Assembly: GCA_965662045.1 (NCBI GenBank)
Contig: CBFIGE010000006.1
Coordinates: forward strand, 74,457 to 138,456
Reading direction: 5' to 3'
DNA from: UBA3478 sp965662045
Lineage (GTDB): Bacteria > Bacteroidota > Bacteroidia > Flavobacteriales > Flavobacteriaceae
DNA length: 64,000 nucleotides
The translations under genes and the position numbers were made by a program. The notes under the pieces were generated by a model. It did no database searches. It worked only from the letters and a program-made list of their open reading frames with translations, and was not told the DNA's origin. This document shows, piece after piece, positions 26,775 to 35,677 of the stretch. The first letter of the stretch is position 1. Each line of letters starts with the position of its first letter.

Positions 26775-26801
26775 AAGCCACCCTTTAGCGGTGGTTTTTT
26801 T
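26775..26801 (+). terminator. Rho-independent terminator after bacilliredoxin
   Basis: AAGCCACC pairs with GGTGGTTT around a 7-base loop (CTTTAGC), followed by a run of T to 26801. It starts 10 bases after the stop codon. Confidence 0.88.
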
Positions 26802-26816
26802 ATAGATTGACAACCG

Positions 26817-27554
26817 ATGAATAAACTGCTCTCTCATCTGCTAACACCTGTATTTCTATTCGTTTTTGGATTTTGGTTATTGCTGTTTCATCCCTTGCAA
26901 TACCTCTGTTTAAAACTTGGTGGGAGATACACTCATGACTACTGTGTAGCAGTCTTGAATTTTTTACTGATTCACACCGGGAAAATTCTGGGTACGAGCT
27001 ACAAACTAGAAGGTGCAGAAAACCTCATTTCACATCGACCGCTCTTGATTGTTGCCAATCACCAAAGCATGTACGACGTACCTCCTTTCTTTTGGACTTT
27101 AAGAGCCCTACACCCGAAATTTGTAACCAAAAAAGAATTGGGTAAAGGTATTCCTTCTATTTCATTTAATCTCAAATACGGAGGGTCTGTACTTATCGAT
27201 CGCAAAGACGGAAAACAAGCAATTGCCAGGATACACAAGCTAGCAGATTATGTAAATAGCAAAGGGTTTACCGCCGTAATTTTTCCTGAAGGTACGCGCA
27301 GCAGAAACGGTGAATTAAAACCTTTTAAAGTAGCAGGTCTAATTGCTTTAATGGATAAAATGCCTGATGCTCTAATCATACCTATTACCATTAATAATTC
27401 CTATAAAATGCTGCCCTATGGAAAATACCCATTAGGTGTTGGCGTTCGAGTGTCACATACCATTCATCCTGCAATCGAAAATAAGGGTGACCGCAAAGAA
27501 TTAGCAGCCAAGATTGAAGCTATAATTGCCTCTAAGCTTGAAAGACCAGTGTAA
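26817..27554 (+). CDS. 1-acyl-sn-glycerol-3-phosphate acyltransferase (PlsC family)
   Basis: A 245-residue membrane-associated enzyme that adds the second acyl chain to lysophosphatidate in phospholipid synthesis. A hydrophobic N-terminus (about 9-30) precedes the catalytic HxxxxD motif in VANHQSMYDVPP (His82, Asp87); the acceptor-binding block is VIFPEGTRSRNGELKPFKVAG. GGSVLIDRKDG is a further conserved block. The gene abuts the HD-hydrolase gene with a TAATG junction (1-base overlap), so they are translationally coupled. Confidence 0.92.
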   Translation: MNKLLSHLLTPVFLFVFGFWLLLFHPLQYLCLKLGGRYTHDYCVAVLNFLLIHTGKILGTSYKLEGAENLISHRPLLIVANHQSMYDVPPFFWTLRALHPKFVTKKELGKGIPSISFNLKYGGSVLIDRKDGKQAIARIHKLADYVNSKGFTAVIFPEGTRSRNGELKPFKVAGLIALMDKMPDALIIPITINNSYKMLPYGKYPLGVGVRVSHTIHPAIENKGDRKELAAKIEAIIASKLERPV

Positions 27555-28231
27555 TGAATACAGTCGTCTCCAATTGCATTAGCTATGTCAAAGAGGCTCT
27601 GGTCGAAGCTGAAGCTGGGCATGATTGGCATCATATTCAAAGGGTTCATCGCCTTGCCCTTTGTATAGCAGCTCGAGAAAAAGAACCTAAGGACCTTCTT
27701 GTCATAGAGCTGGCTGCACTTCTTCACGATATTGCAGATTCAAAATTCCACAATGGAGATGAAGAGTTAGGCCCTGAGAGAGCTGTAGAATTCATGTCTT
27801 CACAAAGTGTGGGCAAAACTCAATTAGTACAAGTAGAAATGATCATCAGAAACTTATCTTTTCGCAACGCCTTTGACCGCGAAAAAGACGCTATTTGCGA
27901 TCAACTTGAATTCAAGATTGTTCAAGATGCTGATCGGCTTGATGCAATTGGAGCTATAGGAGTTTGTAGAGCACTGCACTACGGCGGATATAAAAATAGA
28001 CTTATCTACGATCCCGAAACACAACCATTACAATTTGACTCTAAAGAGGCCTACAAAAAAAGTGATGGTCCAAGTCTCAATCATTTCTATGAAAAGCTCT
28101 TAAAAATTAAAGGACAATTGCACACAAAAACGGCAGTCGCGATAGCAGAAAAGCGACACGCCTTTATGAAGCAATTTTTAAATCAATTTTATGAGGAATG
28201 GGGAGAAACACCATCGTGGCACAAGCCTTAG
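27554..28231 (+). CDS. HD domain phosphohydrolase
   Basis: A 225-residue protein of the YedJ-like HD superfamily. Metal residues are His27 in GHDWHHIQRVHRLA, the His58-Asp59 pair in AALLHDIAD, and an Asp in IVQDADRLDAIGA. GVCRALHYGG is also typical. Members hydrolyse phosphate esters of nucleotides or similar small molecules; the substrate here is not known. It is coupled to plsC by TAATG and ends 2 bases before the convergent crotonase gene. Confidence 0.88.
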   Translation: MNTVVSNCISYVKEALVEAEAGHDWHHIQRVHRLALCIAAREKEPKDLLVIELAALLHDIADSKFHNGDEELGPERAVEFMSSQSVGKTQLVQVEMIIRNLSFRNAFDREKDAICDQLEFKIVQDADRLDAIGAIGVCRALHYGGYKNRLIYDPETQPLQFDSKEAYKKSDGPSLNHFYEKLLKIKGQLHTKTAVAIAEKRHAFMKQFLNQFYEEWGETPSWHKP

Positions 28232-28233
28232 GG

Positions 28234-29016
28234 TTAGTCCCCTTTAAAATTGGGTTTGCGCTTTTCTAGAAATGCAGATGTTCCCTCTTTAAAATCATTC
28301 GTTGCAAAACAAGCTCCAAACAATTGTATTTCTGTTTCAAAGAAATCCAATGAATTTGAATATTGAGCGTTTATGGCTTTAATAGAATGACTGACTGCAA
28401 TCGGTGCGTTGGCGGCAATTTTCAAGGCCAATTCTGTAGCTTTGAGCACCAACTCTTCTTGTGTGTATACTTCATTAACTAACCCCCATTGTATCGCCTT
28501 GTCGGCTGTAACCATTTGACCTGTAGCTACCATCTGATGCGCTCTTCCCTTTCCGATAATTTGCCCCAAACGCCGTGTTCCACCATAACCAGGAATAAGT
28601 CCAAGGGTTACTTCTGGCAACCCCATTCTCGCGTTTTCGCTTGCCAAACGCATGTGACAAGAAAGGGCCAATTCTAATCCTCCCCCTAAAGCATATCCAT
28701 TGATAGCGGCAATCACGGGAGTGCTTAAATTTTCGACAAAAACAAAAAGTTTTTCGTGCCCTGCGCGAGACAAAGCTTCACCTTGTTGCTGATTAAATGA
28801 CGAAAACTCTGCAATATCTGCTCCCGCCACGAAAGCCTTTTGACCTTGCCCTGTCAATACAATTGCTCTGACTTCTGCATCAGCATCTAAAGCAGAAAAA
28901 GCCTCGTGAAGTTCCTGTATCGTTGCAGAATCAAGTGCATTTAACTTTTTTTCACGCGTTATGGTTATAACAGCGATTTTACTTTCTTTTTTCAGGTGTA
29001 ATTGTTCGAATTTCAT
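28234..29016 (-). CDS. Enoyl-CoA hydratase/isomerase family protein
   Basis: A 260-residue crotonase-fold enzyme. Oxyanion-hole segments are KAFVAGADIAEF and ALGGGLELALSC. Both catalytic glutamates of true hydratases are present (the Glu in GGGLELA and the Glu in GLPEVTLGLIPGYGGTRRL), which supports 2-enoyl-CoA hydration in fatty acid or amino acid breakdown. Its start overlaps the end of the histidine kinase gene by 4 bases, an unusual pairing of catabolic enzyme and kinase, so it may share that transcript. Confidence 0.9.
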   Translation of the reverse strand: MKFEQLHLKKESKIAVITITREKKLNALDSATIQELHEAFSALDADAEVRAIVLTGQGQKAFVAGADIAEFSSFNQQQGEALSRAGHEKLFVFVENLSTPVIAAINGYALGGGLELALSCHMRLASENARMGLPEVTLGLIPGYGGTRRLGQIIGKGRAHQMVATGQMVTADKAIQWGLVNEVYTQEELVLKATELALKIAANAPIAVSHSIKAINAQYSNSLDFFETEIQLFGACFATNDFKEGTSAFLEKRKPNFKGD

Positions 29017-30503
29017 CTGCTTTGATTTTTTAAAGGAAGTTGAATTTTAAAACAACTATACTTTTCATTAAGTCTTGTGTACACTATTTGCCCCCCATGG
29101 TATTCAATGCTTTTTTTGACGATAGCTAACCCCAAACCCATTCCACTATTTTTTGTAGTAAACTTAGGCTCAAAAATTCGCTCTTCAAGTTCCTGCTGCA
29201 CACCGTCTCCTGAATCGATTACTTCAATCTTAACCTCATCTGAGTCTTGTTGAATCTTAACGGCCAAGTAAGGTTGTTCTTGATGCTCTGTAGCCTCTAT
29301 TGCGTTCTTAATCAAATTCGTTAATAATCTCGACCACTGATCTTTGTCAAAGGTCACCTCAACGCGTGCTGTGTCATGTTCAAATTCAATTTTGACTTGG
29401 TTGAATAAATCGATAATACGTTTGCTTTGAGCCACCAAATCAATTCTAGAGGATTTTGTTTTTGGAAATTGTGCAAAATCTGAGAAAGCCGTTGCGATAT
29501 TACTCATGATATCAATTTGCTCAATAAGAGTTTGAGCGAATTCTTTCAGCTCTTTTGGATCGATTTTTTCGGTCTGCTTATAATTGTGCTCAAATTCTTG
29601 AATCTGAAGACGCATGGGGGTCAACGGATTTTTTATTTCATGAGCAACCTGTTTGGCCATCTCTCGCCAAGCCTGTTCTCGTTCACTTTTAGCCAGACGC
29701 TCAGCACTTGATTTAAGCGCTTCTAGCATTTTGTTATACGAATCGATTAGAATTTGTATTTCTGCACTCTCAGCGCTCAATACAATGTTTTCGTTTACCG
29801 CATTGAAATCTGTTCTTGACAACACAGAGGCTATGGCTTTAAGATTCTTAGTGATATAAGTAGAAACGACATAAGACAGACTAAGGGCCACGATTAACAA
29901 CAAAAAATAAACCCCTGAAATACGAATCATGAACTCTCGTAGTTCTTTTTTATTGAACGTATCTTCTTCAAAATAAGGCAAATGCACAATAGCTACTGGA
30001 CTGTAATCGATATCTCTGAGCTTGAAATAGGAAGAGAAAAAGAAGCCTACATCAGAATCCATAGGTTCAATAATCACTGAAGATTCGGAGTCTATGATCT
30101 GACGTTGAAAATCGATTGCTAGTTTCGGTTTTGAGCTTAATTCTTCTGGTTGATTTTCTTGTATAAAATTCGACTTGAGCAATAACTCACCGGACAAATT
30201 GTAAATCGAAAAATCAACATTGTGTATACTCGCAATGCTGTAAATTTCATTTTCAAATACGGCTTTTAAACGAGTCTCGTCAATTGATTCTTCTGATTTA
30301 CGCAGTTCATTTTGCAAACTTTTAAGCAGCTGTAGTTCCTTTCTATTAAGCCTTGTTTTATGATAGTCGTATGATTGCTCTTGATACTGATACAGCGTGA
30401 CAATCGCCATAAAAAAAGAAGACAATACTACTAAGCTTGTCATGGCTAAAAAAATGCGGTTTCGCAGTGAAATAGATCTCTTAAAACGTCTTGCTAAACT
30501 CAT
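29013..30503 (-). CDS. NtrY-like membrane sensor histidine kinase
   Basis: A 496-residue kinase. A transmembrane helix near residues 18-40, an extracytoplasmic sensor region (about 45-175), a second helix (YFLLLIVALSLSYVVSTYI, about 200-218), a HAMP domain with LKAIASVLSRTDF, then the H-box QVAHEIKNPLTPMRLQIQEF, N-box LLTNLIKNAIEATEH, G1 VIDSGDGV and G2 MGLGLAIVKKSIEYHGG. The HEIKNPLTP form of the H-box is typical of NtrY relatives. No response regulator gene is adjacent. It lies 12 bases after hemJ on the same strand. Confidence 0.9.
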   Translation of the reverse strand: MSLARRFKRSISLRNRIFLAMTSLVVLSSFFMAIVTLYQYQEQSYDYHKTRLNRKELQLLKSLQNELRKSEESIDETRLKAVFENEIYSIASIHNVDFSIYNLSGELLLKSNFIQENQPEELSSKPKLAIDFQRQIIDSESSVIIEPMDSDVGFFFSSYFKLRDIDYSPVAIVHLPYFEEDTFNKKELREFMIRISGVYFLLLIVALSLSYVVSTYITKNLKAIASVLSRTDFNAVNENIVLSAESAEIQILIDSYNKMLEALKSSAERLAKSEREQAWREMAKQVAHEIKNPLTPMRLQIQEFEHNYKQTEKIDPKELKEFAQTLIEQIDIMSNIATAFSDFAQFPKTKSSRIDLVAQSKRIIDLFNQVKIEFEHDTARVEVTFDKDQWSRLLTNLIKNAIEATEHQEQPYLAVKIQQDSDEVKIEVIDSGDGVQQELEERIFEPKFTTKNSGMGLGLAIVKKSIEYHGGQIVYTRLNEKYSCFKIQLPLKNQSR

Positions 30504-30515
30504 TTTGCATTAGGA

Positions 30516-31061
30516 TTAGGCGTTAGGGTTTTTTTCTCTGACCTTCCTATACCAACGTATACCTAACATCAAAAATATTGCCAAAAGCACGAAGCCAATG
30601 AAGGCGAATAAACCGTTCAACGTGTTTTTTAAAATAACCAAAAAAACAATTGCAAATAAAATTAGGGTGGCTCCTTCATTCCAAAGTCGCATATTACGCG
30701 CGCTGTATCTGAACTCATCTCTTTGCAATTGACCATAAATCAAATGCGTTCCATAGTGATAAATAAATAAAAGAAAAACAAAGGCTAGCTTAGCGTGCAT
30801 CCACCCTTGAGAAAGCCATCCCGGCATCACATAGAGTAATGCAATGGCAAATAGGGTAACGAGAATTGCACTTGGCCATGCGATGATAAACCAAAGTCGT
30901 TTGGCCATCAGTTTAAACTGTGCAGACAATACCTTTTTTTCAACTTCATCTTTTTCTTGTGCCTCAATATGATAGATGAACAATCTTGGCATGTAGAATA
31001 ACCCTGCAAACCAAGTAATGACAAAAATGAGGTGAAATGCCTTAAGGTAATTGTACAACAT
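30516..31061 (-). CDS. hemJ: HemJ-type protoporphyrinogen IX oxidase
   Basis: A 181-residue protein with four or five membrane helices. The N-terminus LKAFHLIFVITWFAGLFYMPRLF carries the conserved His10 and Arg26, and GWMHAKLAFVFLLFIYHY carries the conserved Lys and His of the HemJ/CopD-like family. HemJ oxidises protoporphyrinogen IX to protoporphyrin IX, the step between HemF and HemH products. It is unlinked from the hem operon but 6-10 kb from hemH and hemA, so it would fill the oxidase step not otherwise seen (no HemG or HemY in the window). Confidence 0.85.
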   Translation of the reverse strand: MLYNYLKAFHLIFVITWFAGLFYMPRLFIYHIEAQEKDEVEKKVLSAQFKLMAKRLWFIIAWPSAILVTLFAIALLYVMPGWLSQGWMHAKLAFVFLLFIYHYGTHLIYGQLQRDEFRYSARNMRLWNEGATLILFAIVFLVILKNTLNGLFAFIGFVLLAIFLMLGIRWYRKVREKNPNA

Positions 31062-31069
31062 ATAACTTT

Positions 31070-31093
31070 AAAAAAACCGGACCAAAGGTCCGG
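31070..31093 (-). terminator. Rho-independent terminator after the BNR-repeat gene
   Basis: A perfect 7-base stem CCGGACC / GGTCCGG (31077-31093) with a 3-base AAA loop, followed on the minus strand by seven T. It lies 13 bases past the stop at 31106 and just ahead of hemJ, separating the two transcripts. Confidence 0.9.
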
Positions 31094-31105
31094 CTAATTT
31101 TTGAA

Positions 31106-34100
31106 CTACTCTTCTATCGCCAAATAATCTAGCTCGAGTTTGTTGAACTCAGCATTGAACTCTTTCATCTCTTGATCAACCAAGGCGTCGAAATCTTCTA
31201 ATTGCTCATTTATTTTTTGAGTCAATTCAGCAGCAACCACTTTGTCTTGTGCCGTAGGTGGAAAATCGTCTCTTCCAACCAAACTATTTACGTGAGCCAA
31301 TTTATTGGTCAATCGAATTGGGAAGTTTAACGGATCTTGCCCAGATCTATTTTGCGTCTGGTACAAGGCTTTTTCTACCGTCGAAAATGATTCTTTTAAG
31401 GCTTTTGCTTTTTCTACCAAGGCGCTTACTTTTTCGTCATCTCCGTATTGTTTCACAAATGCACCTAACTTAGAATTGATACTTCTAATTTTTTTAATCG
31501 ATTGATGTGCTTTATCTACAGTTTGATTAACACCATTGATAAAGTCATACTGCTCTTGCATTTGAGCAACACTGACCTCAGCCCTTGGATCGGGTACTAT
31601 TTTGAAGTCCTGTGATTGGGTCGTGCCATTGATATTGAGGTGAACCATATAATCTCCAGGAACGGCTTTCGCTCCACCAAGACTTGCAGCCCATAAAATC
31701 ATTCCTGGAAGTCGCTCTGCTCCATCTGAACGCGTATTCCAATTATGTGTATTTGCTCCTTTTTGCGCACTTAATTTTTTGTTGCGCTCTTTGGCTTTTG
31801 TGCTAAAATGTGCAAGGGTATCTCCTGCTTTTGTATAGGTCAAACTCACTTCATCTTTAGCATCCATGTCTTTTATGTAAAAATGAGTCACTACTCCAGA
31901 GGGGTGATTGGCTCCTGCAGTTAGTGCAGTGTTACCAAAAGATCGTCCTCCTCCTTTTGTTCTATAGCTATCTTTAGGGGTGAATAGTTTAAAGTCAGCG
32001 GCATTATCGGCAACCTCTAGTTGATGCAGTACACTTAAATCATCTATGATGTACAAGCTTCGACCTTGAGTCGCTACAATTAGGTTTTCGTCTTTAATGG
32101 TCAAATCAGTAATTGGTACAATAGGTAAATCGAGCTGAAATGATCTCCAATTGGCACCATCGTCAAAAGAGATGTACATGCCTGTCTCTGTACCTGCGTA
32201 AAGCAAGCCTTTTCGGTTCGGGTCTTCACGTAATACTCTTGTAAAGTGCTCGTCTTCAATTCCGTTTGTAATCTCAGTCCATGTCTGACCGTAATCTGTA
32301 GTCTTATACAAATAAGGTTTGAAATCTCCCATTTTATATCGAGTAGCTGCTACATAACAGGTACCCTCATCAAAGGCTGATGGTTCGATGCTATTGATCA
32401 TATTCCACTCTGGCATTTGAGCAGGGGTAACATTATTCCATGACTTTCCACCATCTTGGGTAAGGTGAATCAATCCATCATCACTACCCACCCACATGAG
32501 GCCTTCTTTCAATGGGCTTTCACCGGCGGCAAAAATGGTACAATAGTACTCGACTCCAGTGTTGTCTTGAGTTATTGGTCCTCCAGAAGAAACCAATTTA
32601 GTCGGGTCATTTCGGGTTAAATCATCACTCAACAACTCCCAGCTTTGACCTTCATTTGTTGACATGTGAACATGGTTAGAAAAGGTGTACAGTTTGTTGG
32701 GGTCGTGCTTTGAAAACATGATCGGAAAGTTCCATTGAAAACGATACTTCATTCCCTCTGCTCCATAACCCATAGGGTTGTCTGGCCATACATTAATAGC
32801 TCTTTGCGTTTTAGTTTGATGGTTCACACGAGTGAGATATCCTCCATAACTACCACCGTAAACGATATCATTGTTTTCTGGGTCTATCGCAATATGAGCA
32901 GATTCTCCACCTGCAGTAGGCTCCCAATTGTCTTCTGTAATCGCATATCCATCACTTCTGTGCTCTATTCGTACCGTGGAGTTATCCTGTTGTGCAGCAT
33001 AAATACGATAAGGGAAGGCATTGTCTGTGGTTACTCTGTAAAACTGAGCTGTTGGTTGATTTCCATAGGTGCTCCAATTCTCTCCTTGATCATTGCTGAC
33101 CTGAGCTCCACCATCATCACCAATAATCATTCGATGGTTGTTTTCAGGGGCTATCCATAAATCGTGGTGGTCACCGTGAGGAGCATTATAGGTTTGGAAG
33201 GTCTTACCTCCATCGGTTGACTTGTGATAACGCACATTCATTACATAAACAATATTTTCATCTTGTGTATCTGCATAAACTCTAGTGTAATACCAAGCAC
33301 GTTGTCTTAATTTACGTTCTGAATTGACTTGGGCCCAAGTTTCACCTCCATCTTCTGATCGGTATAAACCTCCCTTTTCTTTATGCTCTACAATGGCCCA
33401 TACTCGATTAGAATTTACAGGTGATACTGTAACCCCCATAATTCCAAGTGTTCCTTGAGGAAATCCTTTATGAGCAGATATTTCTGTCCAAGTTGCGCCT
33501 TCGTCTTCACTCTTCCAAAGCGCAGAACCTTCACCTCCACTACTTAAACTATAAGGTGTTCTTTGAATACGCCATGTGGCTGCATAAAGAATTCGTGGGT
33601 TATTTGGATCGAGTATCAAATCTACGGCCCCAGCCATTTCATTAGCGTATAATATCTTAGACCAATTGTCTCCTCCATCTGTACTTTTATAAACCCCTCG
33701 GTCAGTGCTTTGTTTATAGATATTTCCCAGCACAGCCGCATAAACGATATTTTCATTTTTGGGATGCACTCTCATACGGGGAATGTGACGGCTGTTAGGT
33801 AGGCCTTTAGATTCCCAGGTTTTTCCTGCATCCGTGGATTTAAAAATGCCGTAGCCTGAAGAAACGTTTCCGCGGACGGTTACCTCTCCACCACCTACGT
33901 AGATGACATTTGGATCTGATTGAGCGACCTCAACGGCTCCTATACTTCCGCCAAAATATCCGTCAGAAATATTTTCCCAGGTTGTTCCAGCGTCTTGAGT
34001 TCTCCAAATACCTCCACCTGTAGCTCCCATGTAGTACAAATTGGGTTTGTTCGGCACTCCCGTGACAGCCGCAGATCTACCCCCTCGGAAAGGCCCCACA

Positions 34101-34246
34101 AGTCTGTAGGACAAACTGCCGTATAAGTCCGATGAAATGCTTTCAGTTTTTTTGGCTTTCTTCTTTCGTTGTGCATTAACGGTATCGGTTGATATACTTA
34201 ATGCAATCGACAAAACTATTGATAATAAGATCAAAGTATTTCTCAT
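31106..34246 (-). CDS. Exported sortilin/BNR-repeat (VPS10-like) beta-propeller protein
   Basis: A 1046-residue protein with a signal peptide (ending VNAQ). The first two thirds are a beta-propeller with many Asp-box-like turns: TQDAGTTWENIS, STDAGKTWESKG, SEDEGATWTEIS, SEDGGETWAQVN, STNEGQSWELLS, TQDGGKSWNNV, TTDYGQTWTEI. The last third (about 740-1046) is a mixed domain with LPGMILWAASLGG and a helical tail. These proteins are commonly annotated as glycosyl hydrolases or sortilin-like, but no catalytic sialidase residues are evident, so an enzymatic call is not supported. Probably periplasmic or surface-associated. Single gene followed by a strong terminator. Confidence 0.82.
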   Translation of the reverse strand: MRNTLILLSIVLSIALSISTDTVNAQRKKKAKKTESISSDLYGSLSYRLVGPFRGGRSAAVTGVPNKPNLYYMGATGGGIWRTQDAGTTWENISDGYFGGSIGAVEVAQSDPNVIYVGGGEVTVRGNVSSGYGIFKSTDAGKTWESKGLPNSRHIPRMRVHPKNENIVYAAVLGNIYKQSTDRGVYKSTDGGDNWSKILYANEMAGAVDLILDPNNPRILYAATWRIQRTPYSLSSGGEGSALWKSEDEGATWTEISAHKGFPQGTLGIMGVTVSPVNSNRVWAIVEHKEKGGLYRSEDGGETWAQVNSERKLRQRAWYYTRVYADTQDENIVYVMNVRYHKSTDGGKTFQTYNAPHGDHHDLWIAPENNHRMIIGDDGGAQVSNDQGENWSTYGNQPTAQFYRVTTDNAFPYRIYAAQQDNSTVRIEHRSDGYAITEDNWEPTAGGESAHIAIDPENNDIVYGGSYGGYLTRVNHQTKTQRAINVWPDNPMGYGAEGMKYRFQWNFPIMFSKHDPNKLYTFSNHVHMSTNEGQSWELLSDDLTRNDPTKLVSSGGPITQDNTGVEYYCTIFAAGESPLKEGLMWVGSDDGLIHLTQDGGKSWNNVTPAQMPEWNMINSIEPSAFDEGTCYVAATRYKMGDFKPYLYKTTDYGQTWTEITNGIEDEHFTRVLREDPNRKGLLYAGTETGMYISFDDGANWRSFQLDLPIVPITDLTIKDENLIVATQGRSLYIIDDLSVLHQLEVADNAADFKLFTPKDSYRTKGGGRSFGNTALTAGANHPSGVVTHFYIKDMDAKDEVSLTYTKAGDTLAHFSTKAKERNKKLSAQKGANTHNWNTRSDGAERLPGMILWAASLGGAKAVPGDYMVHLNINGTTQSQDFKIVPDPRAEVSVAQMQEQYDFINGVNQTVDKAHQSIKKIRSINSKLGAFVKQYGDDEKVSALVEKAKALKESFSTVEKALYQTQNRSGQDPLNFPIRLTNKLAHVNSLVGRDDFPPTAQDKVVAAELTQKINEQLEDFDALVDQEMKEFNAEFNKLELDYLAIEE

Positions 34247-34357
34247 AGTATTCTTGATGTTAGTGTTCTAAAATTAGAAAAAAGATTAGAAAAGCATTAA
34301 TTTAATTTTAGAATCGAAAATGCGGTCTTAACCTAAGGCCTAAAAGAACCTGAATTT

Positions 34358-35677
34358 ATGACAACTGAAGTAGCGATTATGAATCGTCAGGCTGTTGCTT
34401 TAGCAGCAGACTCAGCAGCCACCGCTTACTCGGGTGGAAGGCCGATTTACACACATGCAAATAAAATTCTATCACTTGGAGCTAAACACTCAGTAGGAGT
34501 GATGATTTACAGCTCTGCGACTTTTATGGGAATTCCATGGGAAACACTCATTAAAATGTTTAGAGAAACTCTTGGTAACCAACAGCAATCTCAACTTGAT
34601 GACTACGGAAAACTATTGGTAGAATTCCTTGAAAATAATCAAGAACTTTTTCCAGAAGAACTCCAAGTTAAATACGCCCTGAGTCGAATCGATGATTACT
34701 TTGAAAGTCTGATAATCGAGACTCTATCTCATCGATTAGACTTTAGTTTTTTTGAAAATCAATCTGAAATCAACGAGGAGGATATAAAAAAACTATTTGC
34801 AGATATCGTAGAAGAAGAATTAGAGAAATACAGAAATGGGGAAACCTATGTGAACAAACCGGAGAAATACGGTGAACTCATAAATCAAAAGTTGGGCAGT
34901 CATGTCGATCAAATTATAGCCGAGCTTTTTGAAATATTTCCTTTGGATGACAAAACAAAAGAAAATCTAAAGCAACTTGCTGCTTATTTGTTCATCTATC
35001 ATCCAGAAAATTCTCAAGAATACGATTACACCGGTGTGGTCATCTCTGGGTTTGGTAACAAGGATATTTTTCCAAGAGTGCAACCCTTAAAAATATTTGG
35101 GCTTCTATTTGGTGTACTTAAATTCAAAAAAGAAGAATACAAGAAGGTAACGCATCAAAACTCAGCGCTCATTATGCCATTTGCACAAGATGAGGTCATG
35201 CGCACATTCATTGATGGTATTTCTCCTTATCTAATGAGTTATAATGATTTCTTCTTTAAATATTTTGTTTCAGAATTACCACAGCTCATATTAGACGAAG
35301 TAGAAGATCTCATTGATCACGAACAAGAAAACCAAATTCACAAAGCAATAAAGGCGAAAAGTCTCAAGGCTTACAAAAAATACAAGTCCAACATTAACCG
35401 CTTTATGAAAGAGTACAACATCGATCCTGTACTCACTGTAACATCAGTTATGGCCAAAGATGAATTGGCTGAACTCGCTGAGAGTTTAGTTCATTTGACT
35501 TGTATTAAAAAGAAATACTCAACAGAAGATGAAACGGTTGGTGGCCCTGTAGATGTAGCTGTTATCTCCAAAGGGGATGGGTTCGTTTGGATCAGAAGGA
35601 AAAACTACTTTGACAGTCAGGATAATTATAAATTCTTCAATAAATATAAACGTCATGGAGAACAAGAAATCATTTAA
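34358..35677 (+). CDS. Proteasome beta-subunit/HslV-like Ntn hydrolase with large helical insertions
   Basis: A 439-residue protein not matching a named family I know. Seen: MTTEVAIMNRQAVALAADSA. If Met1 is removed, Thr becomes residue 1 and Asp falls at 17, exactly as in HslV (TTIVSV... with Asp17); a Lys in HANKILSL sits at 35 against Lys33. A strand/turn SVGVMIYSSATFMG and helix follow. Residues about 75-220 are charged helices, 224-250 a strand pair like proteasome S5-S6 (TGVVISGFGNKDIFPRVQ), 255-365 more helices, and 366-412 match the last helix and strands (DELAELAESLVHL, then Asp391-E-T-V-Gly-Gly, VDVAVISKGDGFVWI). Family Asp166 is kept, Ser169 is Val. Usual subunits are 175-250 residues. 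A cytosolic threonine-type peptidase is inferred. Confidence 0.7.
   Translation: MTTEVAIMNRQAVALAADSAATAYSGGRPIYTHANKILSLGAKHSVGVMIYSSATFMGIPWETLIKMFRETLGNQQQSQLDDYGKLLVEFLENNQELFPEELQVKYALSRIDDYFESLIIETLSHRLDFSFFENQSEINEEDIKKLFADIVEEELEKYRNGETYVNKPEKYGELINQKLGSHVDQIIAELFEIFPLDDKTKENLKQLAAYLFIYHPENSQEYDYTGVVISGFGNKDIFPRVQPLKIFGLLFGVLKFKKEEYKKVTHQNSALIMPFAQDEVMRTFIDGISPYLMSYNDFFFKYFVSELPQLILDEVEDLIDHEQENQIHKAIKAKSLKAYKKYKSNINRFMKEYNIDPVLTVTSVMAKDELAELAESLVHLTCIKKKYSTEDETVGGPVDVAVISKGDGFVWIRRKNYFDSQDNYKFFNKYKRHGEQEII

Noticed and set aside
32735..33160. Plus-strand 141-codon frame
   Set aside because: Antisense to the BNR-repeat gene, with no recognisable domain.
31106..34246. Sialidase or glycosyl hydrolase call for the BNR-repeat protein
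   Set aside because: Asp-box repeats are structural; no sialidase Arg triad or acid/base motif was seen.
34358..35677. Calling the gene simply hslV or a standard proteasome subunit
   Set aside because: Length is about twice normal, large helical blocks split the core, Ser169 is not kept, and no HslU or alpha subunit lies nearby. Only the two ends match.
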